DNA of 64,000 bases from Streptomyces venezuelae (GCF_008642375.1 NZ_CP029194.1:2170001-2234000), one strand, 5' to 3'. Positions 53,866 to 62,212 are shown, counted from the first letter of the stretch. The notes: generated from the letters alone by a model not told the origin. A program made the numbers and translations.

Positions 53866-53966
53866 TGCCGTTCCACATCCCTGTCGAGGTGATTTCCTCA
53901 GATGGCGCCGCACGGACGTCTGCCAGGGGATGCGGCGCACACGTGCCGCTACGCTCTACTCGGCGA

Positions 53967-53997
53967 AAACCGGAGGCAAGTGAATTGCCGGAGGTTT
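53967..53997. promoter_or_regulatory. Imperfect 31-bp inverted repeat before the epimerase gene
   Basis: Arms 53967-53979 and 53985-53997 pair at 10 of 13 positions (AAACC...GGCAA against TTGCC...GGTTT) with a 5-base centre. Each arm holds the direct repeat CCGGAGG. It lies 5 bp after the FrnE-like stop and 102 bp before the epimerase start; operator or attenuator are both possible. Confidence 0.35.
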
Positions 53998-54001
53998 CAC
54001 G

Positions 54002-54631
54002 TCAGTTGACGGAAGAGTTGCTCGATTTGACGAGGATCTGCCGGAAGAAGTCCTCGCTCTGCGTGCCGGTGACGGTGGGGCCCGCGCTGAACGCGAACAC
54101 CGGAACACCCCGCACGCCGAGCCGGCGCACCCGGTCGAGTTCCGCCTGGAGCGCCGCGCCGGCCGGTTCCCGCACGATGACGCCGAGTTCCTCGGCCAGG
54201 GCGGCGAGGACGGCCGGGTCGCCGATGTTCAGCCCGTCGGTGAAGTGTGCGCGGAAGAGCCGCTCGACGGCCTCCTCGCCCTTGCCCTGCCCGCTCGCCA
54301 CCGCGATGAGGTGGTGCGCGCCGAAGGTGCTGGTGGCGATGGCCCGGTCGTAGTTCAGCTCCAGGCCGTCGCGCACCGCGTCCGCGGCGACCTGGGTGGT
54401 GTGCGCGGCGGCCTCCTCGCCGAACACCTCGCGCAGCGCGTCGAGCAGCGGCTCGCCCTCGCCGGTCGCCTCCGGTGCCAGCTGGAAGGGGCTGAAGGTG
54501 AATTCGACGTCGCCGCCGGACGCGCGGTGCTTGGCGACCGCCTTGGCGAGCCTGGTGTATCCGATGTAGGACGCGGCGCAGATGACGTCGAGGACCATCT
54601 CGATGCGTACGGGCTGCGGTTGTGCCGGCAT
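54002..54631 (-). CDS. DsbA-family (FrnE-like) oxidoreductase
   Basis: This 209-residue thioredoxin-fold protein with helical insert is of the FrnE group common in aromatic polyketide clusters. The strand-loop DVICAASYIG aligns with the CxxC redox centre, but only Cys18 remains; the second cysteine is Ser21. The late cis-proline loop RGVPVFAF is kept. Thus it is unlikely to be a normal disulfide oxidoreductase; isomerase or glutathione-transferase-like catalysis is possible. The start is ATG 54631. It follows the glycosyltransferase gene in the same direction. Confidence 0.85.
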   Translation of the reverse strand: MPAQPQPVRIEMVLDVICAASYIGYTRLAKAVAKHRASGGDVEFTFSPFQLAPEATGEGEPLLDALREVFGEEAAAHTTQVAADAVRDGLELNYDRAIATSTFGAHHLIAVASGQGKGEEAVERLFRAHFTDGLNIGDPAVLAALAEELGVIVREPAGAALQAELDRVRRLGVRGVPVFAFSAGPTVTGTQSEDFFRQILVKSSNSSVN

Positions 54632-54709
54632 GGGGGTCTCCTGCTTCAGGGAAGGACGGTGGGGAGTGAGTGAGCGGTGGCGGGTTCGATCATGCCGTGG
54701 CGGTCGGCG

Positions 54710-55981
54710 TCAGACTGCGTTTCCGTCGCCTTCGTCACGTCGCAACGGGAAGGTGCGGCGCTCCAGTTCGGCCACGATGTCGGCCGGGCCCGGCTGGTCG
54801 AGGAGGTCCTGGCGGAGCACGTCCGCGCCCTTGCGGAAGCCGGGCTCGGTGAGGATCCGGGCGAGTTGGTCCCGGACCGCTCCCACGGTGAAGCGGGGCG
54901 TGTCGACGACGAGCCCGGCCCCGCGCTCCTCGACGTACCGCGCGGTGTCGAGGAAGTCACCGCGCACACCGGGGGCGATGAGCTGGGGAACGCCCTGGGT
55001 CGCGGCCGCCGTGAAGGTGCCGCCGCCGCCGTGGTGCAGGATCGCCGCGCAGCTCGGCAGCAGCAGGGTCAGCGGGACGTAGTCGACGGTCCTGACGTTC
55101 TCGGGGAGGGTGCCCAGGGAGGCGAGCTGCTGCGCGTTGGCGGTGACGACCAGTTCGGCGTCCAGCTCCGCGAGCCCTTCGAGGAGCTCGCCGAGCGGGA
55201 TGTGGCCCTCCTTGGAGCGCTCGCGGGTGGTGACCCCGAGCGAGACGCACACCCGCGCCCGCTCCGGGTGCTCGAGGAGCCACTCCGGTATCTCCGACCC
55301 GCCGTTGTACGGGACCATGCGCACCGGCACGGTCGGCAGGCCCAGCGGCAGCGCCAGCCGGGGCGGCACCGGGTCGACGGTCCACTGTCCGAGGAGCATC
55401 TCCTCGTCCACCTCGTACCCGTGTCGCCGGGCGAGGGGGCGGACCACACCGGTCAGCGGGTCCTCACCGGGGGCGAACAGCGTCCGCGACCAGGCGAAGT
55501 AGTCCAGGCCCCACAGCAGGCGGGCGTGCGCCGCACCGGCGGCCCGCGCGGCGATCGGTGAGGGGATGCACGCGGGGTCCCAGAGCACGAGGTCGGGCTT
55601 CCACCGGCGGGCGAACGCGACCAGTTCGTCCGTGAAGGTGACGCCGCCGGGGCCCGGCTCGGCCGGGTAGTAGAAGGGCAGGGCGGGAAGTATCCGGCGG
55701 TGGAAGAAGTCCCAGAGGTGTGCCTCGGACGCCGAGGGGACGACGTTGTCCCACGGGTCCGGCTGCTCGCTCTCGCTCTCCTCCTCCCCCTCCGTCTTCG
55801 GCGTGTGGTCGAGCGGATCGCCCAGGCCCACCGCGGTGAGTCCGGCCGCCGTGATCGGGCCGGCCAGATCCGGCTGGCTGACCACGCAGACGTCGTGCCC
55901 GGCGCTCTTGAGCGCCCAGGCCAGCGGCACGACGGGGTAGAGGTGGGCCGTCGCCGGGAGGATGGTGAACATGACGCGCAT
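54710..55981 (-). CDS. Glycosyltransferase family 1, DesVII/EryCIII/AknS type
   Basis: This 423-residue GT-B enzyme has an N-terminal acceptor domain (MRVMFTILPATAHLYPVVPLAWAL) and a donor domain with VRVCVSLGVTTRERSKEG and the ILHHGGGGTFTAAATQGVPQL motif. The group attaches deoxysugars and many members need a P450-like activator protein (DesVIII, EryCII, AknT). No activator gene is seen in the window. The 72 bp upstream contain a short Pro-rich frame. ATG 55981 follows AGGAGTGCGCG. Confidence 0.9.
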   Translation of the reverse strand: MRVMFTILPATAHLYPVVPLAWALKSAGHDVCVVSQPDLAGPITAAGLTAVGLGDPLDHTPKTEGEEESESEQPDPWDNVVPSASEAHLWDFFHRRILPALPFYYPAEPGPGGVTFTDELVAFARRWKPDLVLWDPACIPSPIAARAAGAAHARLLWGLDYFAWSRTLFAPGEDPLTGVVRPLARRHGYEVDEEMLLGQWTVDPVPPRLALPLGLPTVPVRMVPYNGGSEIPEWLLEHPERARVCVSLGVTTRERSKEGHIPLGELLEGLAELDAELVVTANAQQLASLGTLPENVRTVDYVPLTLLLPSCAAILHHGGGGTFTAAATQGVPQLIAPGVRGDFLDTARYVEERGAGLVVDTPRFTVGAVRDQLARILTEPGFRKGADVLRQDLLDQPGPADIVAELERRTFPLRRDEGDGNAV

Positions 55982-56165
55982 CGCGCACTCCTGGGAAATC
56001 GTGGTGGGGCTTTTCGGTGGCCGTCCGGGGGGCGCCGGTGACGGCGACCTGGTCAGGCCGGTGGCGGGCCGACGCTGGTCGGGGGCGGGCCGACAGGGCT
56101 CGTGGGCGGGGAGACCGGGACCGCCGCTCTCCCGCCGGCCGGCGCCGCGGGAGGGGTCTCCGATG

Positions 56166-57470
56166 TCATCCGCGAGCCGCCACGAACTCCCGCACGGAGG
56201 AGGCGACATAGTCGATCATCTCGTCGGTCAGTGCCGGATAGACGCCGACCCAGAAGGTCTGCTCGGTGATGATGTCGCTGTTGGTGAGGTCGCCGACGAC
56301 GCGGTGCGGCGCGTCGATGTAGGCCGGGTGGCGGGTCAGGTTGCCGGCGAAGAGGCGACGGGTGCCGATCTTCCGGTCCTCCAGGAAGTCCACCAGTTCC
56401 GCCCGCTTGAACGGCGCCTCGGGGTCCACGGTGAGCGCGAACCCGAACCAGCTCGGGTCGCTGCGCTCGGTGGCGCGGGGCAGGACCAGGTGCGGAACGC
56501 CCTCCAGGCCGTCCCGCAGCCGGCGCCAGTTGCGGCGGCGGGCGTCGACGAAGGTGTCCAGCTTCTCGAGCTGCGTCAGCCCGAGGGCGGCCTGGATGTC
56601 GGTGGCCTTCAGGTTGTAACCGACGTGCGAGAAGATGTACTTGTGGTCGTAGCCCTCGGGCAGCGTGCCCATCTGGTACTTGAAGCGCTTGAGGCACTTG
56701 TTGGTCTCGCCCGGCTCGCACCAGCAGTCCCGGCCCCAGTCGCGCAGCGACTCCACGATCCGGGCGAGGGCCAGGTTCGACGTCAGTACGCAGCCGCCCT
56801 CCCCCATGGTCAGGTGGTGGGCCGGGTAGAAGCTGACGGTCGCGAGGTCGCCGAAGGTACCGGTCAGCTGCCCGTCGTAGGTCGAACCGACCGCGTCGCA
56901 GTTGTCCTCGATCAGGAACAGGTCGTGCTCCTCGGCGAGTTGGGCGATCTCCGCGACCTCGAAGGGGTTGCCCAGAGCGTGCGCGATCATGATGGCCCTG
57001 GTCTTCGGGCCGATCGCCGCGGCGACCCGGGCGGCGGTGGTGTTGTAGGTGCCCAGCTCCACGTCGACGAAGACGGGGATGAGCCCGTTCTGGATGATCG
57101 GGTTGACCGTGGTGGGGAAGCCCGCCGCGACGGTGATCACCTCGTCGCCGGGCCTCAGCCGGCGGTCCTCCAGGAGGTGCGAGGTGAACGCCGTCATGGC
57201 GAGGAGGTTGGCGGACGAGCCGGAGTTGGTCAGATGCGCCTTGCGGCGCCCCATCTTGCGGGCGAACCGCGACTCGAACTTGCGGGAGCTCGGTCCGGCG
57301 GCGATCCGCATCTCCAGGGCGGCCTCGACCAGGGCCGTGCGGTCGCTCTCGTCGAGGACCGCGCCCGCGGGCCAGATCTCCGTGGTACCGGGGACGAACC
57401 TGCCGTCGGGCAGGGTGTCCTGGTGGAACTTGCGGACCTCGTCCAGGGCGATGTCCTTGTGGACGCTCAT
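56166..57470 (-). CDS. rfbH: dTDP-4-keto-2,6-dideoxyhexose 3-dehydratase (RfbH/SpnQ/E1-like)
   Basis: This 434-residue PMP-dependent dehydratase looks like an aminotransferase but has His219 (SFYPAHHLTMGEGG) where aminotransferases have the PLP lysine. Cys191, Cys249, Cys251 and Cys259 (EDNCDA; DCWCEPGETNKC) fit the [2Fe-2S] site of E1/SpnQ enzymes. It removes the C3 hydroxyl, with electrons from a ferredoxin/flavodoxin reductase, to give a 2,3,6-trideoxy-4-keto sugar. ATG 57470 overlaps the 4-ketoreductase stop by 4 bp. It commits the pathway to rhodinose/amicetose/forosamine-type sugars. Confidence 0.93.
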   Translation of the reverse strand: MSVHKDIALDEVRKFHQDTLPDGRFVPGTTEIWPAGAVLDESDRTALVEAALEMRIAAGPSSRKFESRFARKMGRRKAHLTNSGSSANLLAMTAFTSHLLEDRRLRPGDEVITVAAGFPTTVNPIIQNGLIPVFVDVELGTYNTTAARVAAAIGPKTRAIMIAHALGNPFEVAEIAQLAEEHDLFLIEDNCDAVGSTYDGQLTGTFGDLATVSFYPAHHLTMGEGGCVLTSNLALARIVESLRDWGRDCWCEPGETNKCLKRFKYQMGTLPEGYDHKYIFSHVGYNLKATDIQAALGLTQLEKLDTFVDARRRNWRRLRDGLEGVPHLVLPRATERSDPSWFGFALTVDPEAPFKRAELVDFLEDRKIGTRRLFAGNLTRHPAYIDAPHRVVGDLTNSDIITEQTFWVGVYPALTDEMIDYVASSVREFVAARG

Positions 57471-58426
57471 GTCTTCCTCTCCATGGCTGTCTGCGTGGTG
57501 AGCTCTGTGCGTGCGGCGCCGAGCAGGTCGCTCAGCGAGGTGTCCAGGTCGCGGGCGGGCGACCACTTCAGGACCCGGCGGGCCCGGGTGATGTCGAGCT
57601 GCTGCCACTCGGCGTCGGTACGGCGCGGGTCGCCCGCGTCCTCGACGATCCGCACCTGCAGTCCGCTCAGCGCGACCAGCCGGTCGACGATCCGGCGCAT
57701 CGGCCGGGCCGCCCCGCTGCCTATGTTGATGACCGGGTGGTCCTGGCGCGGCGCCCCGGCCGCCGTGAGGACGGCGTCCACCACATCCCGTACGTCGACG
57801 AAGTCACGGTGCGCCCGCAGCGGCGCCAGGCGCAGCTCCACCGGGTCCGCCGTCGGTCCTGCCGCGACCTGGGCCTCGGCCAGGCGGGCCCCCACCGCGC
57901 CGAGCAGACTGCCTCGGTGGGTGCCGGGTCCGCAGACGTTGGCGAGGCGCAGCACGATCGCGTCCAGCCCCTCGGTCCGTACGGCGTCGAGCACGGCCCG
58001 GGTGCCGCCGAGCTTGGAGCGCCCGTAGTCGGTGACCGGGGCGGGCTCGTGGTCCTCCCGGGTTCCGGCACCGACGGTGCCGGGGCCGTACTCGTGGACG
58101 CTGCCGAGGTGGACGAGGCGGGGCGGGGCGGGAAGCTCGGCGAGGGCGGCGGCCAGGGTGACGACGGCGTCGCAGTTGGCCGCGGCCATCTCCTCCGCGC
58201 CGGCCCCCCAGGCCCGGCCGGACGCGTTGACGACGACGCCGGGGCGGACGTCGCGCAGCAGCGCGGCCAGCGGGCCCGGGTCGGCCGCGGTGAGGTCGAC
58301 CCGGTGGGCGCCGTGGCGGGCGGACGGGACGACCTGGGCGCCCGCGGCCGCGAAGCCGGCCGTGATGTGGCGGCCCAGGAATCCCGTGCCGCCCAGCACG
58401 AGCACCGTGGGGGCACCGCTGTTCAC
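57467..58426 (-). CDS. NDP-hexose 4-ketoreductase (extended SDR)
   Basis: This 319-residue short-chain dehydrogenase has the NAD-binding motif GGTGFLG (12-18), Ser109 (HLGSVHEYG) and the catalytic pair Tyr134-xxx-Lys138 (DYGRSK). NDP-sugar reductases of this family reduce the 4-keto group in a stereospecific way, deciding amicetose or rhodinose configuration. The start is GTG 58426, overlapping the rmlB stop by 4 bp (GTGA), and the gene is coupled to rfbH downstream. Confidence 0.9.
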   Translation of the reverse strand: MNSGAPTVLVLGGTGFLGRHITAGFAAAGAQVVPSARHGAHRVDLTAADPGPLAALLRDVRPGVVVNASGRAWGAGAEEMAAANCDAVVTLAAALAELPAPPRLVHLGSVHEYGPGTVGAGTREDHEPAPVTDYGRSKLGGTRAVLDAVRTEGLDAIVLRLANVCGPGTHRGSLLGAVGARLAEAQVAAGPTADPVELRLAPLRAHRDFVDVRDVVDAVLTAAGAPRQDHPVINIGSGAARPMRRIVDRLVALSGLQVRIVEDAGDPRRTDAEWQQLDITRARRVLKWSPARDLDTSLSDLLGAARTELTTQTAMERKT

Positions 58427-59427
58427 CCGGCCGTCCCGGGCGCGCCGGCCGCGTCCGTGCCGTGCTTGGTGCCCTTCCACCAGTTCGGGTTGTCGCGGTA
58501 CCAGTCGACGGTGGACGCGAGGCCCTCCTCGAAGGGGATGCGCGGGGCGTACCCGAGCTCCTCGCTGATCTTCGTCTCGTCGAGCGAGTAGCGCAGGTCG
58601 TGCGCCTTGCGGTCGGCGACGCGGCGGACCTTGGACCAGTCGCTCCCGGTCAGCTCCAGGAGCCGTTCGGTGATGGCCAGGTTGGTCTGCTCGTTTCCGC
58701 CGCCGACGTTGTAGATCTCGCCCGCCCGGCCCCGGTTGAGCACCAGGTCGATGGCCCGGCAGTGGTCGTCGACGTGCAGCCACTCGCGGATGTTTCCGCC
58801 GTCGCCGTACAGCGGGACCTGCTCGCCCTCGATGAGGTTGGTGACGAACAGCGGGATGAGCTTCTCCGGGTGCTGGTAGGGCCCGTAGTTGTTGGAGCAG
58901 CGGGTGATCGAGAGGTTCAGCCCGTGGGTGCGCCAGTAGGAGCGGGCCAGCAGGTCCGAGGAGGCCTTCGACGCGGAGTAGGGGGAGTTGGGCTCGAGCG
59001 GCCACTCCTCCGTCCAGGAGCCTTCGTCGATGGAGCCGTACACCTCGTCGGTGGAGACGTGCACGACACGGGGGACCTTGGCGGCGAGGACCGCGTCGAG
59101 GAGCCGCTGTGTGCCGGTCACGTTCGTCCGGACGAACTCCTCGGCGGATTCGAGGGAGCGGTCCACGTGCGACTCGGCGGCGAAGTGGACCACCGCGTCG
59201 TGGCCGGGCAGCAGCTCGCTCAGCAGCTCGGTGTCGCAGATGTCGCCCTGGACGAAGGTCATGCGGGGGTGCGCGGGCGGGAGGTTGTCGCGGTTGCCCG
59301 CGTAGGTCAGCTTGTCGAGGACCGTGACATGACAGCCCGCCCAGTCCTCGAACCCGTCGTCCAGGAGGGTCCGGACGTAGTGCGAGCCGATGAAGCCCGC
59401 ACCGCCGGTGATCAGGATCTTCTTCAT
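58423..59427 (-). CDS. rmlB: dTDP-glucose 4,6-dehydratase
   Basis: This 334-residue extended SDR has TGGAGFIGSHYV (7-18), the catalytic triad region STDEVYG (Thr126-Asp127-Glu128) and YSASK with Tyr150 and Lys154. It converts dTDP-glucose to dTDP-4-keto-6-deoxyglucose with tightly bound NAD+, the shared precursor of all 6-deoxysugars here. ATG 59427 overlaps the rmlA stop by 4 bp. Confidence 0.96.
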   Translation of the reverse strand: MKKILITGGAGFIGSHYVRTLLDDGFEDWAGCHVTVLDKLTYAGNRDNLPPAHPRMTFVQGDICDTELLSELLPGHDAVVHFAAESHVDRSLESAEEFVRTNVTGTQRLLDAVLAAKVPRVVHVSTDEVYGSIDEGSWTEEWPLEPNSPYSASKASSDLLARSYWRTHGLNLSITRCSNNYGPYQHPEKLIPLFVTNLIEGEQVPLYGDGGNIREWLHVDDHCRAIDLVLNRGRAGEIYNVGGGNEQTNLAITERLLELTGSDWSKVRRVADRKAHDLRYSLDETKISEELGYAPRIPFEEGLASTVDWYRDNPNWWKGTKHGTDAAGAPGTAG

Positions 59428-60491
59428 GCCGCCACCTCGACCCGGGTGTGGTCGCCGACGACCAGCCGGTGGTGGACGGTGTCGTTCTCGGCGGGCACCA
59501 CGGCGGCGGAGCGGCCGATGAGGGAGTGGTGCAGACCGCGCACCTCGGAGACGGTCGCGCCGTCCAGGACGATGGACTGCTCGATGTGCGTGTCGCTGAG
59601 CACGCAGTCCTTGCCGATGGAGGTGTACGGGCCGATGTAGCTGTCGGTGATGACCGTGCCCGTGGCGATGACGGCCGGGCCGACGATGCGCGAGCGCACC
59701 ACCCGGGCGCCCTCCTCGACGACGACCGGTCCGACGAGGGTGCTGTTCTCGTCGACCTGGCCGGCCGTGTGCGGCTTGAGGTCGTCCAGGAGGGTGCGGT
59801 TGCACTCCAGGACGTCCTCGACGCGGCCGGTGTCCTTCCAGTAGCCGTCGTACTCGCTGGCGCGGACGTCGGCCCCCTCGGTCACGAGCCACTGGATGGC
59901 GTCGGTGATCTCCAGCTCGCCGCGTGCGCTGGGCTCGATGGCGTCGACCGCCGCGTGGATGGCGGGGGTGAAGAAGTAGACGCCGGCCAGCGCGAGATCG
60001 CTGCGCGGCTCCTTGGGCTTCTCGACCAGCCGTTCCACCCGGCCCTCGGAGTCGAGTTCGGCGACTCCGAAGGCGCAGGGGTCGGCGACCTTCTGGACGA
60101 CGATCTGCGCGGCGGGGCGGCTCGCGGCGAACTCCTCGGCGATGCGCTTGACTCCCCCGGTGAGCATGTTGTCACCGAGGTACATCACGAAGTCGTCGTT
60201 GCCGAGGAAGGGCCGGGCCAGGCTCACGCAGTGGGCGAGGCCCAGGGGCTTCTCCTGCGGGATGTAGGTGATCTTCACGCCCAGCGCCGAACCGTCTCCG
60301 AGGACGGCGCTGATCTGCGGCAGCCGGTCGCCCACGATGATGCCGATCTCGGTGACGCCGAGATCGGAGATGTTCTCCAGGACGTGCTGGAGAACCGGCT
60401 TGTTGGCAATGGGTATGAGCTGCTTCGGCATGGAGTAACTGAACGGCCGCAGACGGGTCCCGGACCCGCCCGACAACACCAGGGCTTTCAT
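59424..60491 (-). CDS. rmlA: Glucose-1-phosphate thymidylyltransferase (long, antibiotic-cluster type)
   Basis: This 355-residue nucleotidyltransferase has the signature LSGGSGTRLRPFSYSMPKQL at the N-terminus, DNML with the metal Asp, and EKPKEP with the conserved Lys. A left-handed beta-helix tail follows (about 240-355; hexapeptide repeats such as STLVGPVVVEEG), as in StrD-type enzymes, in contrast to the 290-residue housekeeping RmlA. It makes dTDP-glucose, the first step of the sugar pathway. ATG 60491 follows GAGAGGAAG. Confidence 0.96.
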   Translation of the reverse strand: MKALVLSGGSGTRLRPFSYSMPKQLIPIANKPVLQHVLENISDLGVTEIGIIVGDRLPQISAVLGDGSALGVKITYIPQEKPLGLAHCVSLARPFLGNDDFVMYLGDNMLTGGVKRIAEEFAASRPAAQIVVQKVADPCAFGVAELDSEGRVERLVEKPKEPRSDLALAGVYFFTPAIHAAVDAIEPSARGELEITDAIQWLVTEGADVRASEYDGYWKDTGRVEDVLECNRTLLDDLKPHTAGQVDENSTLVGPVVVEEGARVVRSRIVGPAVIATGTVITDSYIGPYTSIGKDCVLSDTHIEQSIVLDGATVSEVRGLHHSLIGRSAAVVPAENDTVHHRLVVGDHTRVEVAA

Positions 60492-60576
60492 CGCAGAAAC
60501 TTCCTCTCGCCCCTGTTTCGGGGGCATGCTCGACTTTTCTCGCTGGGCGAATACATGAGGTTCCGGGGGCCGGGGG

Positions 60577-61062
60577 TCACCCGCGCCCTCCCTGGGTCCA
60601 CAGCACGGTCACGTTCAGCTCCGCCATGCGCCAGCCCTCCCGGGTCCGCTCGGCCCGTACGTCGTAGTGGGCGCCGCCGGTGAAGAGCGGGGCGGACCCG
60701 TCGTGCGGGACGTGCACGGCGTGGACGTTGGCGCGTATCGAGGCGCGGTCGCCGTCCGCGTCGACGGCGCAGTCGACGACGCAGTTGGTGGCGTAGTGCT
60801 GGGTGCCGGCCCACATCGCCTTGGGGGCGCTCATGAACGCCGACAGCCCGTCGATGCCCTGGTGGGTGCCGTTGGGAAGGACCAGCAGGACGTCCTCGGT
60901 GAGCAGCGCGCGGTACCAGTCCTCGGTCAGGGGGGCCGGCTCGTCGAGTCCGTGCACGAACCGGTCGACCAGGCCGACCAGTTCGTTCCGGTCCTCCAGG
61001 GCGCGCAGTCTCTCCTCCAGATCGGCGGGAGCGGGAGCGAGAGCGGAAGGGAGGGAAGTCAT
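60577..61062 (-). CDS. SnoaL-like polyketide cyclase-family protein
   Basis: This 161-residue NTF2-fold protein of the SnoaL_4 group has an N-terminal helix (LEERLRALEDRNELVGLVDRF), LTEDVLLVLPNGTHQGIDGL and the curved sheet ending RMAELNVTVLW. SnoaL relatives in type II polyketide clusters catalyse ring closure or hydroxylation; the active residues vary and are not assigned here. The start is ATG 61062 after ACAAGGAGACCC. A long leader region with a G-quadruplex motif lies upstream. Confidence 0.85.
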   Translation of the reverse strand: MTSLPSALAPAPADLEERLRALEDRNELVGLVDRFVHGLDEPAPLTEDWYRALLTEDVLLVLPNGTHQGIDGLSAFMSAPKAMWAGTQHYATNCVVDCAVDADGDRASIRANVHAVHVPHDGSAPLFTGGAHYDVRAERTREGWRMAELNVTVLWTQGGRG

Positions 61063-61469
61063 TCGGGTCTCCTTGTCGTGTCTGCACACGTCATGGGCGT
61101 ACGGAGAAGGCCGGGCTGTCCGCCGCGGTGTGGGGGGTGGGGGTGGGGTGGGGGTGCGCGTTCGTGGTGGTGCCGAGGGCCCGCGGGGCGCGGCTTCCGG
61201 CGAAGCCGTCGTCGATGACGGGGCCGCATTCGCGCTCGGGTGAAGGCGCCGGTCTCCAGGGGCTCGGGCCTCGTCCACGGCCGGAGAACAGCTCGTCCTC
61301 ACCGACCGGACGGCCTGGGTGTCGGACTCTGTGGACCAGCCTCTTCGGACCGTCCGGGAGAAGCAATCGAATTGCCGCAGAGCTGACAGGTCCTGTCCGA
61401 CACATGACGTGGGGGGTGCCGCGAGCGCCTGCTCGGCCGGCCGGCCCTGTCAGCCGGTGGGGGGTGCCG
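61063..61469. other. 407-bp region upstream of the SnoaL-like gene
   Basis: No gene is supported. It includes a G-quadruplex motif (61132-61154) and a near-palindrome GACAGG-T-CCTGTC (61385-61397). The latter lies 73 bp after the ABM-domain gene stop and may be an operator or weak terminator. Confidence 0.5.
61132..61154 (+). other. G-quadruplex motif with single-base loops
   Basis: Four guanine runs of 6, 5, 4 and 5 bases are separated by single T residues. This is the ideal pattern for a parallel DNA quadruplex. It is on the strand opposite to the SnoaL-like gene, 70-92 bp upstream of its start. Confidence 0.65.
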
Positions 61470-62129
61470 TCAGACGGCGAGGCTCCGGTGGAGGTGGTAG
61501 CGCCTGAAGCCGAGGGGACGGACTCCCGGCATCTCGTTGGCGATCTCCAGCGACCTGCGGCTCAACTCGCCGCCGAGGAACTCGATGTGCGCCTCGTCGT
61601 CCGTCCACTCGGCGAAGTTGAGCACGCGGCTGCCGTCGACGCTGAGGTGGAAGTGCGCGGCGATCAGGCCCGCCTGCTCGTCCACCGAAGCGCTCTCCAC
61701 GTTGCTGACGATCGCGTCCACGATGCTCCGCTGCCGCTCCGAACCGTCCACGTCGAAGCTGGCGGCGACCATGGCGCCCGGAGCCTGCCCCGTCGGGTCG
61801 ATGAGCACGTCGCGGTGCAGGCGGTACTCGATCGCGTCCGTGCTCGCCGGGCCCTCGGGCAGGTTCAGGCCGCGCGTGAACGGCCGGTAGACGGAGTCGT
61901 CCGTGCACTGCGCGTAGGTCAGGACGACATCGTTCCCCGTGCTCAGGTAGCAGGCGAACGACAGGATGCCGTCGGGCCGGGGCGTGCTGTCCCAGGCGTC
62001 CATGATCTCGTCGAGCACCGCGCGTCCCTGGTCCGCTCCCTCCACGAACCAGTAGCTCATGTAGACCGCGTGGGAGTCGGGGCGGGTGATGTCCGGGTCG
62101 ACGGCCATCGGGGCGGTGGAACTGGGCAT
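61470..62129 (-). CDS. Tandem antibiotic-biosynthesis-monooxygenase (ABM) domain protein
   Basis: This 219-residue protein has two ferredoxin-like ABM halves (about 20-105 and 120-215). Each begins with a strand-helix segment (MSYWFVEGADQGRAVLDEI; MVAASFDVDGSERQRSIVDAI) and ends in a beta strand with an Arg-rich tail (YRLHRDV; YHLHRSLAV). Such proteins in aromatic polyketide clusters oxidise anthrone-type intermediates without cofactor, or act as cyclases. The activity here is unproven. ATG 62129 follows CAGGAGAG. Confidence 0.82.
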   Translation of the reverse strand: MPSSTAPMAVDPDITRPDSHAVYMSYWFVEGADQGRAVLDEIMDAWDSTPRPDGILSFACYLSTGNDVVLTYAQCTDDSVYRPFTRGLNLPEGPASTDAIEYRLHRDVLIDPTGQAPGAMVAASFDVDGSERQRSIVDAIVSNVESASVDEQAGLIAAHFHLSVDGSRVLNFAEWTDDEAHIEFLGGELSRRSLEIANEMPGVRPLGFRRYHLHRSLAV

Positions 62130-62212
62130 GGTTGTCGTCTCTCCTGGTGTGGTCGGGTCTTCGGTTCTCGCTCGGCGGGGCCGCGCGGAGGAGCGGCGCA
62201 CGGCCATGTGCG

